NCBI GenBank assembly: GCA_025355995.1
Contig: JANXYQ010000024.1
Span: 1 to 64,000, forward strand
Length of the DNA stretch: 64,000 nucleotides
Direction: 5' to 3'
Source: Spirochaetaceae bacterium
Lineage (GTDB): Bacteria; Spirochaetota; Spirochaetia; Treponematales; Rectinemataceae
Below, one piece after another: positions 52,556 through 61,621 of the stretch; positions within the stretch are counted from its first letter, which is position 1, and the number at the start of each line of letters is the position of its first letter. A model generated the notes under the pieces. The model made no database searches. It was not told where the DNA came from and was given only the letters and a program-made list of their open reading frames with translations. The translations under genes were made by a program, and so were the position numbers.

Positions 52556-54406
52556 ATGGCAAGGAGCGAGGCGAGAAGGCGAAAAGTTAAATACCCCCTC
52601 GTCGTAAAATTGATAGGCATCATCTCGATCATCGTCGTCGTCTCGATGGCGGCGATCACCGGGCTCTCCTCCTACTTCTTCTCGGAGGATACGAGGGCGC
52701 GCGCGGAGGAGAACAACCTGACCTTGAGCCAGGTCCTCTCCTCGCAGGTCAGCGGCAAGGTGCAGGCCCTCCTCTCGAGCGCCCTCTCGCTCTTCGACGT
52801 GATCCGTGAGAGCGCGGGCAACAGGGCCCTCGAGAAATCCACGGTGGCCAACTACTTCGACCGCAACGCCTCCGTAGCCTATATCTCGGTCCCGGGCCAG
52901 AAGGAGATAGCTAACGACAAATTCTTCGCGGCCAACGAGCTATCCCCCGACGCCCTCGCGCCCTTCCTCAAGTCCAAGGCCGACCTCGTGGAGAGAGCGC
53001 GCGCGGGCGAAACCCTGGTGTGCAACGCGAGCCCCTCGGTGGGCATACCCGCCGCCGCCTTATTCTTTCCTTATAAGGATCTCGGCACCAAGAACGCGAT
53101 GGTGCTGGTCTTCTCCACGGAGGAGCTGCAAGCCATAGTCCAGACCGAATCGACCGCCTTGAGCTATGTAGTGGGCTACGACGGCAGCCTCATCGTCCAT
53201 CCCGACTTCGAGCTCGTGAAGATGGGCGTGAACTACGGCGACAAGGAGCTGGTCCGGCGCCTGCTTTCGAGCCCTTCCGACAACCTGCAGATCCGCTATC
53301 GCAACACCGACGGGCGCGAGTATCTCGGCGCCTTCCGCAAGCTCGGCGTAGGCGCCCTCGCCGTGACGAGCAGCACGCCCACCGACATAGTCTACAAGGC
53401 TGCCCTCGACGTCATGCGCCGCAACCTATACCTGACCGGCATAGTGCTCCTCTTCTCGGTGCTGGCCGTATGGTTCTTCTCCAAGACGGTCTCGAGGCCG
53501 GTTCTGCGCCTCGTCGAGGCCTCGAGCCTGATAGAGGCGGGCCAGTTCGAGCTCGATATGGCAAACGATACCCACGACGAGCTGGGCCTCCTGACCGAGA
53601 GCTTCGTCCACATGGGCAGGGGCCTTCGCGAGCGGGAGCGGGCCAAGGATACGCTGGGAAAGTTCGTCAACAAGGAGATCGCCGAACAGGCCCTGAAGGG
53701 CGAGCTCAAGCTCGGCGGAACGCGGAAGACGGCTACGATCTTCTTCGCCGACATCCGCTCCTTCACCGCCATCTCCGAGCGACTCTCCCCAGAAGCGGTC
53801 GTCGAGTTCCTGAACGCCTACATGACGAGCATGGTCGCCTGCATCGAGAAGACCGGTGGCTTCGTGAACAAGTTCATCGGGGACGCGATCATGGGGGTCT
53901 GGGGGGCACCGCTCTCCGCGGGCAGCCCCCGCGACGACGCGCTGGCCGCCGTCAAGGCGATGATCCTGATGCGTTATGCGCTCCTGGAGTTTAATAAAGG
54001 CCGAGGAGGCGAGGAACTGCCCCTGATCCGCAACGGCTCGGGCGTGAACACCGGGCCCTGCATCGCCGGCCAGATCGGCTCGATGCAGCGGATGGAGTAC
54101 ACGGTCATCGGCGACGCCGTCAACCTCGCGAGCCGCATCGAGGCCCTCAACAAGCCCTTCGGTACGGACATCCTCGTCTCCGAGGACACCTACGCCCTGC
54201 TCAAGGACAAGCTCGTCGTCCAGGCGATGCCCGCCATCACGGTGAAGGGTAAGACCGCGCCCCTCGTCATCTACGCGGTCATAAAGTTGAAGGGCGAGGA
54301 CGGCCCGGATACCCTGGATGAGCTGCGCGCCCTCCTCGGCATCGAAGCCCCGGCGGCGGTCGACGTCGACAAGGAAGAGCAGAAGTATGCGATTGTCGGG
54401 AAGTGA
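52556..54406 (+). CDS. membrane sensor class III adenylate/guanylate cyclase
   Basis: 616-residue receptor cyclase. Membrane segment 1 at about 16-38, a periplasmic Cache-like domain (about 40-275), segment 2 at about 283-305, a HAMP linker (SRPVLRLVEASSLIEAGQF), and a class III cyclase domain (about 385-570). The two metal-binding Asp occur in FFADIRSFTAISE and KFIGDAIMGVWG. The Lys before IGD and TVIGDAVNLASRIEALN suggest ATP as substrate. Product presumably cAMP. ATG at 52556 follows GAGGAGAG. The 3' end overlaps the FecR-like gene by 20 nt. Confidence 0.9.
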   Translation: MARSEARRRKVKYPLVVKLIGIISIIVVVSMAAITGLSSYFFSEDTRARAEENNLTLSQVLSSQVSGKVQALLSSALSLFDVIRESAGNRALEKSTVANYFDRNASVAYISVPGQKEIANDKFFAANELSPDALAPFLKSKADLVERARAGETLVCNASPSVGIPAAALFFPYKDLGTKNAMVLVFSTEELQAIVQTESTALSYVVGYDGSLIVHPDFELVKMGVNYGDKELVRRLLSSPSDNLQIRYRNTDGREYLGAFRKLGVGALAVTSSTPTDIVYKAALDVMRRNLYLTGIVLLFSVLAVWFFSKTVSRPVLRLVEASSLIEAGQFELDMANDTHDELGLLTESFVHMGRGLRERERAKDTLGKFVNKEIAEQALKGELKLGGTRKTATIFFADIRSFTAISERLSPEAVVEFLNAYMTSMVACIEKTGGFVNKFIGDAIMGVWGAPLSAGSPRDDALAAVKAMILMRYALLEFNKGRGGEELPLIRNGSGVNTGPCIAGQIGSMQRMEYTVIGDAVNLASRIEALNKPFGTDILVSEDTYALLKDKLVVQAMPAITVKGKTAPLVIYAVIKLKGEDGPDTLDELRALLGIEAPAAVDVDKEEQKYAIVGK

Positions 54407-57182
54407 CGCCGCCGTCTCCGCCGCCGTCCTCCTCGGCGTCTGCGCCCTCTTCTATTTCTTCGCACAGGACCTGAACTCCACGAGCGCGAGGACGGGCGAG
54501 AAGACCCTGGGAACGGTGGTCTTCAAGAAGCTCTCCGCCACGCGCAAGGCCCCGAGCGGCCTCGGCTGGGAACGGATGCGCAACGATGGCCCGGTCTATC
54601 AGGCGGACACCTTGCGCACCGCGGGATTCTCCGAGGCTGCCGTATATTTCGACGACGGCACGAGCCTCGACCTCCTGGAGAACTCCATGCTCAAGCTCGA
54701 TTTCGGCGGGGCGACCCGCAACCTCGAGTTCCTCTCCGGAGAGATCAGCGTCGGCAGCGAACGGAGCTCCAGCACCTACTCGATCTCCTCCTCCGCGGGC
54801 AGGATCGATGTAGGCAAGGACTCGAAGGCGACCTTCAGCCGAGGAGCCGACTCCCTGAGCGTAGAGGTGAGCCGGGGCAGCGCCAGCCTCGTCAGGTCGG
54901 ACGGCTCTTCGCAGCCGATCGCGAAGAACCAGGAGTTCGCGGTCGACCTGAGGAGCGGGGTGGCGAGCCTCGTCCGCAGGCCCATAGTCCCCCTCGTACC
55001 CGAGCGCAACGCCAGGCTCCTCGCCCTGGGAGAGGGACCGGCCGAGCTCGAGTTCTCCTGGCAAGCCGAGGAGGGCGCGTCGGCCTCCTATACCCTTGAA
55101 GTGGCCTCCGCCAAGAGCTTCGCCTCTCCTTCGCTATCGATCAAGAGCCCGACGACGCGGGCGCGAGCCGAGTTCACCGCCGCCTCGGGCCCCGCCCACG
55201 GGACGACCCTCGGCGAGGGCAGCTGGTATTGGAGAGTCCGCGACGACTCGGGTAGGGTATCTCCCACGAGGAAATTCAGCTTGACGCGATCTCTGCCGCC
55301 TCGTCCCGCCTTCCCCCCCGAGGGCCAGGAATATTCCTACCGCAGGGTCAAGCCCGATATCCGCTTCGCGTGGACGAGCATGGACGCCGCGAGCGCCTAC
55401 CTCTTCGAGCTCGACGCTGATCCGACCTTCCCGAAGCCGGCGGTCAAGTCCAGGACGACGACCGCCAATCTCTCGGTGGAGGGCCTCGGCGATGGAACCT
55501 GGTACTGGAGGGTCACGCCCGTCCAGGCCTTCGAGCTGCTCGGCGCCGCGGCGAGACCTCTCGTCCGGAGCTTCATCGTCCGTAAGAGCCCAAAGATGGC
55601 CGCCCCGGCCGCCGTGACGCCCTTCGAGGGCTCGCTCTACCAGGTCCAGGACATCGACGGGAAGGGCCTCGCCTTCGCCTGGATGCCCGAGCCGGAGGCG
55701 GTCTCCTACGAGCTCATCGTCTCCGCCTCGAGCGACTTCTCCGCTCCCCTCGCTAGCATCGCCGCGAAGCAGCCCTACCTCCGCCTCGCCGGGACCGCCT
55801 GCGCGGCGATCAAGAAGCCGGGCGAGTATTATTGGGGACTGCGCTGGATCGATCGCGAAGGCAACATCTCTCCCGCTAGCCGCGCGCGGATCCTGCGCGG
55901 AGTGGATGGCTCCATCGCGATCCGGCCCTCCTTCCCCCCCGAGGGCTATCGCATTGCCGACTCCCTCGCCGCGAACGCCCGCTTCGCCTGGAAATCGAAC
56001 GTGCCCGCGCGCACCGTATTCCAGGTCGCGAAAGACGCGCCGTTCAAGGATATCGCCTACCAGGAGACTGTGAATGCCGAGACCCTGATAGGCAGGGCTT
56101 GGCCTAGCGGTACGTATTATTGGAGGCTGCGCACCTATAACACGGACGGCTCGGTCTTCCTCGACACGAAGCCGAGGAGCTTCGAGGTAGTGGATCCTTT
56201 CGAGGGACCGCCCCTACTTAAGCCTAGCCCGGGGAGCACCTTCTATCTTCGCGAGCACGACGGCCAGGAGCTCTCGTGGAAGGGGATAGAGCGGGCGGAT
56301 TACTACTCGATAAAGCTCTACTCCGCCGCAGACGCCTACTCGGCGCCCATCATGGAGAAGGGCTTCCTCGCGGGCACGCAGGTGGATTTCGCCCTCGGCG
56401 ACCTGCCGAGCGGCAGCTATAAATTGAGCGTCCAGGGCTTCGCCCTCGCCGCCGAAGGCACGACGCGGATTATCGGCTATATCGGCGACAGCTACTTCAC
56501 CTACAAGCGCATCTCCTACATTAGGCTCGGGAAGCCTGCGGACAAAACCGCGATACCCGGCCTGACGATGCGCAGGACTGGCGCGTCATTCGGCTACAAG
56601 GCCGAGAACCTACCGGATAGGGCGGAACTGATCGTCTCCGCCGACGCTAGGGGAAATGAGGTGGTCGCCCGAAGTCCCGACAGGAGCGGAAGCGCTACCG
56701 TCAGGCGACTCCCCCCTGGTAATTACTTCTGGACCTTCAAGGGCGAGCTGGCGGGCTTCGACATTTCCGCCAAGGAGAGCTACTCCTTCAGCGTCATGCC
56801 GATCCCTCCCCTGCCGCCGGCCGAGATCCTCAGCCCGCCGATGGGCTTCGGCTTCGGTCCAGCCGAGCTCCGCTCCCAGCGCTCCATCGTCCTCTCCTGG
56901 AAGCCCGTCGAGGGCGCCACGCACTACTCCCTGCTTCTCTACGCCTCGGGCAAGGCAGAGCCCCTGGTCGAGCGAGACAGGCTCCAGGGGACGAGCTTCG
57001 CGATCACGGACCTCTCCCTCCTCGACAGGGGCGACTTCAGCTGGCGTGTCGAGGCCTTCTCCTTCGACGGCGAGGGAAAGCTCGAGCAGTCGGGCCTCGA
57101 CTCTCGAGCCTCGTTCTCCATCCAGCTCCCGGCGGTCAAGCAGGCCCAGTCGAGCCCGGACGATAAATTCTATGGGCGTTAG
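54387..57182 (+). CDS. large FecR-domain protein with repeated fibronectin-like modules
   Basis: 931-residue protein with an N-terminal membrane segment (about 8-28), a FecR-like domain (about 55-195: VYQADTLRTAGFSEAAVYFD, YSISSSAGRIDVGKDSKATF), and about seven modules resembling fibronectin-III, each with a F-x-W start and YYWRLR or YWRV end. FecR domains relay or hold envelope signals. The short start overlaps the cyclase gene and is embedded in its end; ATG 54387 places the membrane segment correctly. The stop overlaps the next gene by 11 nt. Confidence 0.8.
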   Translation: MRLSGSDAAVSAAVLLGVCALFYFFAQDLNSTSARTGEKTLGTVVFKKLSATRKAPSGLGWERMRNDGPVYQADTLRTAGFSEAAVYFDDGTSLDLLENSMLKLDFGGATRNLEFLSGEISVGSERSSSTYSISSSAGRIDVGKDSKATFSRGADSLSVEVSRGSASLVRSDGSSQPIAKNQEFAVDLRSGVASLVRRPIVPLVPERNARLLALGEGPAELEFSWQAEEGASASYTLEVASAKSFASPSLSIKSPTTRARAEFTAASGPAHGTTLGEGSWYWRVRDDSGRVSPTRKFSLTRSLPPRPAFPPEGQEYSYRRVKPDIRFAWTSMDAASAYLFELDADPTFPKPAVKSRTTTANLSVEGLGDGTWYWRVTPVQAFELLGAAARPLVRSFIVRKSPKMAAPAAVTPFEGSLYQVQDIDGKGLAFAWMPEPEAVSYELIVSASSDFSAPLASIAAKQPYLRLAGTACAAIKKPGEYYWGLRWIDREGNISPASRARILRGVDGSIAIRPSFPPEGYRIADSLAANARFAWKSNVPARTVFQVAKDAPFKDIAYQETVNAETLIGRAWPSGTYYWRLRTYNTDGSVFLDTKPRSFEVVDPFEGPPLLKPSPGSTFYLREHDGQELSWKGIERADYYSIKLYSAADAYSAPIMEKGFLAGTQVDFALGDLPSGSYKLSVQGFALAAEGTTRIIGYIGDSYFTYKRISYIRLGKPADKTAIPGLTMRRTGASFGYKAENLPDRAELIVSADARGNEVVARSPDRSGSATVRRLPPGNYFWTFKGELAGFDISAKESYSFSVMPIPPLPPAEILSPPMGFGFGPAELRSQRSIVLSWKPVEGATHYSLLLYASGKAEPLVERDRLQGTSFAITDLSLLDRGDFSWRVEAFSFDGEGKLEQSGLDSRASFSIQLPAVKQAQSSPDDKFYGR

Positions 57183-58371
57183 CCGCAACGCCGCGCTGGC
57201 GGCCGCCCTCGCCTGTCTTCTCCTGCCCAGCGCGGCCCTCCGCGCCCAGGAAACGGGAAGCGCGGCTGCGGAGCCGCCATGGACCGCTCCGCAGCCGGCG
57301 AGCTACTTCCATGACCTCGGCCCGGACGGCGAGCCTGTATTCACCCAGGTGCTCCATTGGGAAGCCGATCCCAACGCCCTCGAGTACGAGGTCGTGGTAA
57401 GGGACGGCTCGGGCGAGGAACTGCTCCGCGAGAGGACCTCAGCGGCGAGGCAGGAGGCGCGGCTGGTTCCCGGTTTTTACGAATATAAAATCGTCACCTT
57501 CAATCTCCTCGGGAAGGCTGAGGCCGAGACCGGCTGGCTGCCCCTCGAAGTCATCCGCGCCGAGCAGCCCTCGATCGTATCGATCAGCCCAAAGGTGATC
57601 TATATGGACGCCCTCGACGGCAGGGTCGCGATCTCGGGCTCGAAGCTCCAGCCCGGCGGGCGGATCAGCCTGAATGGCATCGGCCTCGGGGGAAAGAACT
57701 TCGCCGGCAACGAGGTCTCGAGGAGGGGCGCCGAGGAGGCGTTGGTAGCCTTCCCCGACGAGGCCTATCAGCCGGGGCTCTACTCGATCACCGTGGAGAA
57801 CCCGGGCGGCCTCTCGGCGAGCCTGCCTGATGCCCTGAGGATACGCTTCCAGCGCCCCGTGGACCTCTTGGTCTCTGTAGGTTATTCGCCTTTCCTCGAC
57901 CTCTACGACGAGTGGCTGACGGCTAATTGGCCGGGTATCTTCAATCCCCTCGGCTTGGACGCCGGCCTGGATCTCTTCTTCGTCAAGGCTTCCTGGGGCT
58001 TCGTGGGCCTCGAGGCCGCGGCCCAGGCGCGACGGATGACCGGCGGCGAGGCCAACGCCGTAATCACCAGCGACTATCTGCTCGCGGGATTGAGCGCCCT
58101 GTATAAATACCGATTTACCCGGCGCGTGCACGCCCTCCTTCGCCTGGGCGGCGGCCTCGCGCTAAGCAGGCACGGCTTCGACTACGACGGCTTCGCGGGA
58201 CCGAAGCTGGAAAGCGCAGATCCCTTCGCCAGGGCGGGCTTCGCCGTCCAGCTCTTCACCACGTTCAAGCTCTTCGCGGAGCTGGGCCTCGATTGGTCTA
58301 GCGTCTTCCTCCTCAGCCACCAGGATGGAGGAATAACGCCTTCGCTGAGGGTCGGCTACCTCGTCTACTAG
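57172..58371 (+). CDS. outer-membrane-like protein of the cyclase-FecR operon
   Basis: 399-residue exported protein. Signal peptide (about 1-25, ending LRAQ). Then a fibronectin-like module near 50-115 (LHWEADPNALEYEVVVRDGS), an IPT/TIG-like module near 120-205 (PSIVSISPKVIYMDALDG), and a C-terminal half of amphipathic strands ending SLRVGYLVY, as in outer-membrane barrels. The ATG lies inside the end of the FecR-like gene. The stop shares CTAG with the convergent hydrolase stop. Together the three genes look like an envelope-spanning sensor chain (inference). Confidence 0.75.
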   Translation: MGVSRNAALAAALACLLLPSAALRAQETGSAAAEPPWTAPQPASYFHDLGPDGEPVFTQVLHWEADPNALEYEVVVRDGSGEELLRERTSAARQEARLVPGFYEYKIVTFNLLGKAEAETGWLPLEVIRAEQPSIVSISPKVIYMDALDGRVAISGSKLQPGGRISLNGIGLGGKNFAGNEVSRRGAEEALVAFPDEAYQPGLYSITVENPGGLSASLPDALRIRFQRPVDLLVSVGYSPFLDLYDEWLTANWPGIFNPLGLDAGLDLFFVKASWGFVGLEAAAQARRMTGGEANAVITSDYLLAGLSALYKYRFTRRVHALLRLGGGLALSRHGFDYDGFAGPKLESADPFARAGFAVQLFTTFKLFAELGLDWSSVFLLSHQDGGITPSLRVGYLVY

Positions 58372-59168
58372 GGCTTGGCCATCCAGCCCGTTACGAGGGC
58401 AGAAGCCTCGGCGGCGCGCTCGTCGAAGGGGAAGAGATGTCCGGCGCCCGCGAGAACCTTGGACTCGAAGGAAGCGGCTCCCCTCGCCCTCTGCTCGACG
58501 TAGCGAGCGACGGAGGCCGGGACTGTCTCGTCGGCGCCGCCGGCGAGCAGCAGGACCCTCGAGTGCAGGCGCGCGAGGTCCTTCCGGGCTTCCTTCAGTA
58601 TGCGCCTCAGCTGAGCCACGCCCGCGACGAGGTCGTCCGCCCAATAATCCGCAAAAAGCTGCCTACGCACCGGATCGGTCTCGCTTTCGGGAAGCGGCCG
58701 TTTTTTTTTCAGGACTGGCGTAAAGACCGCCACGAGGGGTGAGAGGGCCACGGCCGCATTGTGGAAGGTAAAGGCCGGCGCGAGGAGCACGAGCCTCGGC
58801 GCGTTAAAAGTCACGGCGACTATGGTAGCGATTAGGCCTCCCATGGAGTGCCCGAGGACGTGGACGCTCTCGTAGTCCGCCCGGAGGTCGAGGTAGGAGT
58901 CGATCGCCCTTCGCACCCAATCCTCGGCGCCCGTCGCCATGAAATCCGCGCGATCCGTGCCATGGCCGGGGTATCGCGGCGCGAGAACAGCGTAGCCCGC
59001 CTCCGCGAGCGAGGCGCCCACGATGGACAGCTCGCGCGGGATCCCCGTGAAGCCGTGCAGGAGGAGCACGGCTTCCTTGGCGCCGGCCGGGTCCGTTCGG
59101 AAGGGTCGAGCCTCGGGCACGAGTCGGGTTATTGCCTTGGTCTGGAAAAGGCGATCAAGCTTCGACAT
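58368..59168 (-). CDS. alpha/beta hydrolase (esterase/monoglyceride lipase-like)
   Basis: 266-residue serine hydrolase. The oxyanion segment LLLHGFTGIP, the nucleophile GHSMGG (Ser near 101), Asp in AGGADETVP and His in GAGHLFPFDE form a complete triad. This matches bacterial carboxylesterase/monoglyceride lipases of the Est30 kind. ATG at 59168 has AAGGAGAG upstream; an ATG further upstream lacks one. Its stop overlaps the outer-membrane gene stop. Confidence 0.9.
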   Translation of the reverse strand: MSKLDRLFQTKAITRLVPEARPFRTDPAGAKEAVLLLHGFTGIPRELSIVGASLAEAGYAVLAPRYPGHGTDRADFMATGAEDWVRRAIDSYLDLRADYESVHVLGHSMGGLIATIVAVTFNAPRLVLLAPAFTFHNAAVALSPLVAVFTPVLKKKRPLPESETDPVRRQLFADYWADDLVAGVAQLRRILKEARKDLARLHSRVLLLAGGADETVPASVARYVEQRARGAASFESKVLAGAGHLFPFDERAAEASALVTGWMAKP

Positions 59169-59237
59169 ACTTCTCTCCTTGGTATGCACCGGTTCCGCTG
59201 TCACAACGATACCTCATCGGCGGCGGCGGTGGAAGTG

Positions 59238-59522
59238 TCACGCCGATTCTTTGCCAGCCTTGCCACCGTAGAGGATCTTCCGAATGCCGCCGGGCGAGAG
59301 CCCGTAGTCGTCAGCGAGGTCGTCGATGCGGCGCCCCCCCGCCTTGGCCGCGCGGATGGCCGCGTTCCGCTTGTCGAAGGTATCGCGCGCTCCGGCGCGC
59401 GCACCCCAGCCCAGGCGCTTTTCGCCCTGGCGAGGAATGTATACTAGGGAGCCTTGGACATAGGACTGAACCGCTCGGAGCAGCTCCGGGGGCAGGAGTT
59501 CGTCAGCGTTCTGGTAGGACAT
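59238..59522 (-). CDS. CD3324-family helix-turn-helix protein
   Basis: 94-residue small DNA-binding-like protein. MSYQNADELLPPELLRAVQSY, then VYIPRQGEKRLGWGARAGAR and DDLADDYGLSPGGIRKIL, match the CD3324 family (related to the Mor activator HTH). The start is ATG 59522, with AGGAAAGG upstream, which gives the usual family N-terminus; ATG 59552 adds ten non-conserved residues. Confidence 0.82.
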   Translation of the reverse strand: MSYQNADELLPPELLRAVQSYVQGSLVYIPRQGEKRLGWGARAGARDTFDKRNAAIRAAKAGGRRIDDLADDYGLSPGGIRKILYGGKAGKESA

Positions 59523-59605
59523 GCCTTTCCTCTTGGGATGCCGAGGTGACATCCGCTCGAGGCTCGCGGCAGGAATTCGCTCTAGCTGCTAATTCGCCAT
59601 CGAGG

Positions 59606-59653
59606 TCAAGCGGCGCCTTGGTTGAGCGTTCGATCAATGGTTGCAGTCATCAT
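59606..59653 (-). CDS. possible 15-codon small ORF with strong Shine-Dalgarno
   Basis: MMTATIDRTLNQGAA, preceded on the minus strand by GAGGAGG at 7 nt. It lies about 80 nt upstream of the CD3324 gene. It may be a leader peptide or a remnant; nothing resembling it is known to me. Confidence 0.3.
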   Translation of the reverse strand: MMTATIDRTLNQGAA

Positions 59654-59830
59654 TGGGCGCCTCCTCGAAGAATTGGATGATCGATAGTGCCATGAATTCG
59701 CGGTTCATGTAAACGGAGAGAATTGCTAAACAAAATCTATCGCTTTCCCACAGGCTTAGGAAGGGCTATATTTCGCTTCGTCGGCAAATCGCTGCGATCC
59801 GCTCCCCGCGAGCGGAAAAGGAGGCGCGAG

Positions 59831-59866
59831 ATGGATGATTACTCGACGAGGACTAGCGCCCAGTAA
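59831..59866 (+). CDS. 11-codon small ORF in a terminator-closed unit
   Basis: MDDYSTRTSAQ, preceded by AAGGAGG at 6 nt, one of the best Shine-Dalgarno sites in the window. The stop lies in a hairpin whose stem is AGCGCCC (59855-59861) with GGGCGCT (59884-59890), enclosing a smaller GAAG/CTTC stem. Upstream is a further hairpin, CCGCTC with GAGCGG (about 59799-59815). Ends at the terminator 59929-59959. It resembles a leader peptide with attenuator, but no gene follows on this strand. A weak promoter, TTTCCC-N17-TATATT (59744-59772), lies in front. The remaining gap (59553-59743, 59867-59928) shows nothing more. Confidence 0.4.
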   Translation: MDDYSTRTSAQ

Positions 59867-59928
59867 GGAAGCGGTTTCTTCAAGGGCGCTCAGGCCCCCT
59901 AAAAAAGGCGTTGCTCGCGCGATGCCTC

Positions 59929-59959
59929 CCGGTCGGCCCAATCAGCCGACCGGTTTTTT
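59929..59959 (+). terminator. intrinsic terminator of the small unit
   Basis: CCGGTCGGC (59929-59937), 7-nt loop, GCCGACCGG (59945-59953), TTTTTT. On the plus strand, where no ordinary gene ends. Confidence 0.88.
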
Positions 59960-59983
59960 CCTGCTCCGACGGACAAGCCACGC

Positions 59984-61411
59984 TCAGGCCTTTGCCGCGC
60001 GCAGCGACTCGATCTTCGCGAGGGGCCTACTGATGGAGAATTCGGGGTTACGAGCGATGGCCTCCCCGTAGTCGAGCCACTCGACTGTGTGAGATTCCTC
60101 GCTCGCCGCCTCCCCTCCGGGGCTCGCCGTGAATAGATACCGCGCGTCGTAATGACAGTGAAAGGGAACGCCCTCGCGCTCGGGTATGTCGTGGATATCG
60201 ATATCGAACAGGCCGAGACCGGCCACCGCGTCGGCGACGATGCCCGTCTCCTCTCGCGCCTCCCGCGCAGCCGCCTCGCGGGAGGTCTCCCCTGGCTCGC
60301 AATGGCCGCCAGGCTGCAGCCATTTGTCGAGCTTCACGTGATGGACGAAAAGGATCCGCTCGAAGGCGGGATCGGTAATGAAGGCCGAGCCCGTGACATG
60401 CCCCTCTAGGCAGGATCGGGAGAAGGCATCCTCGCGCGAAGCCACGAATGCGGCGAAGCGATCGACGAGATCCTTCTCGAGCGGATTCGTTATCCGATAC
60501 TCTTCCAACTCCCGAATCAGCAATTCTCTCGGCCTTTGCCTAGACATGGAGATCTGGCTGGCGAGTGGCCGGCGATGATACTCGACCGACCGCTCTGCGA
60601 CGAACCCAACCTTCTTATAGATATGGAAGGCATTCGCGTTGAGGCTGTTCACGTCGAGGACGATCTTCGGGCCGGCTCCGGCGAGCAGTTCAATAATCTC
60701 GGCGAGGAAGGCCTGCCCATAACCCCTGCCACGGAGGGGGGTATCGATCACCAAGGCGTTTATCGAGATATGCGAGGCCTCGAAGGCGAGAGAGCAAGCC
60801 CCGACGAGAACGTCGCCGAGGAAAGCCCCGTATTGCTGCCTAGTCGGAGTAGCGAAAGCCCTCCGCTCGAAGGATTCCGCATCCTCGCGCGAATCGCCCT
60901 CGGCGCACATTAGCAGCTGGATCAATTCCTCGATTCGATCGGCTCCCATGCGTCGGGCTACTATACCTAGCGCGTTTTTCTGCGGAGGAGCCCCTGCATA
61001 GCGCATCGAGTATTCAGTGAAGGCGTAGGCGGCTCCCAGGCGCCCGACTGCCGCCTTGCCCGCGTCGGAGCGTTCGTCGACGACAATCAGCTCGCTCGAA
61101 TATCCGAAAAGGCTCATCTCGCGTTCCGCTTCCCCGAGAAGGAGCTTAAATATCCCGCGACCTCTGCAGCTTGGCCGGATAAGCGCGCAGATCTCGGCCT
61201 CGTCCTTTTCCGGCGCGAAAAGGGAGACGGCGCCGAGGAGACTATCATTCTCATAAGCGAGGAAAAAACTGCGCATGTCGGAAAAGGCATTGAGCGATTT
61301 TTCAAGCTCGAGGGCAGCGAAGCCGTCATGGCTTTCGCAAGCCGTAATTAGGTCAGCGAGATTCCCTGGTTCGCGGCCTGACAGACTTTTTCGAGCGAGG
61401 ATATAAATCAT
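59984..61411 (-). CDS. GNAT-GNAT-NUDIX fusion protein
   Basis: 475-residue protein with three domains. The first GNAT acetyltransferase domain is near 1-140 (IRPSCRGRGIFKLLL as acetyl-CoA loop). The second is near 150-285 (VIDTPLRGRGYGQAFL, LNANAFHIYKKVGFV). The NUDIX domain is near 305-470, with a perfect Nudix box (369-391) fitting GX5EX7REUXEEXGU. The Nudix part resembles MutT-like hydrolases with a VHHVKLDKWLQPGGHCEPGE start. The tandem acetyltransferase plus Nudix order is unusual to me. The substrate is unknown. TATAAG lies 8 nt before the ATG, and AAGGA overlaps it. Confidence 0.85.
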   Translation of the reverse strand: MIYILARKSLSGREPGNLADLITACESHDGFAALELEKSLNAFSDMRSFFLAYENDSLLGAVSLFAPEKDEAEICALIRPSCRGRGIFKLLLGEAEREMSLFGYSSELIVVDERSDAGKAAVGRLGAAYAFTEYSMRYAGAPPQKNALGIVARRMGADRIEELIQLLMCAEGDSREDAESFERRAFATPTRQQYGAFLGDVLVGACSLAFEASHISINALVIDTPLRGRGYGQAFLAEIIELLAGAGPKIVLDVNSLNANAFHIYKKVGFVAERSVEYHRRPLASQISMSRQRPRELLIRELEEYRITNPLEKDLVDRFAAFVASREDAFSRSCLEGHVTGSAFITDPAFERILFVHHVKLDKWLQPGGHCEPGETSREAAAREAREETGIVADAVAGLGLFDIDIHDIPEREGVPFHCHYDARYLFTASPGGEAASEESHTVEWLDYGEAIARNPEFSISRPLAKIESLRAAKA

Positions 61412-61564
61412 GTTGCGTCCTTATAGCGGATATTCGCCTTTTCCCCAGAATAAATTCCGAGTCCGCCCGTCGGGTGTGTAGGCTGGAGAATTCCGGGAAG
61501 GCGACGGCTCCCTTGCGACCAACTCGCATCCGACTCCAATTCAATCGATTGTAACCATTTCCCC

Positions 61565-61593
61565 AAAAAAAGGCGTCCCTCATGGGACGCCTT
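61565..61593 (-). terminator. intrinsic terminator of glyS
   Basis: On the minus strand AAGGCGTCCC, loop ATGA, GGGACGCCTT followed by a run of T (plus-strand A-run 61565-61571). It lies 29 nt after the glyS stop. The gap 61412-61564 between the fusion gene and this terminator holds only promoter-like sequence. Confidence 0.93.
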
Positions 61594-61621
61594 CCGCTTA
61601 ACAGGAATACGCTTTCTCAGA

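Noticed and set aside
58368-58371. CTAG shared by two convergent stop codons as a regulatory site
   Set aside because: Simple consequence of tight packing.
59864-59880. AAGGAAGC as the SRP RNA tetraloop region, or a tmRNA
   Set aside because: The flanking SRP helix-8 consensus and the tmRNA ends and tag codons are absent.
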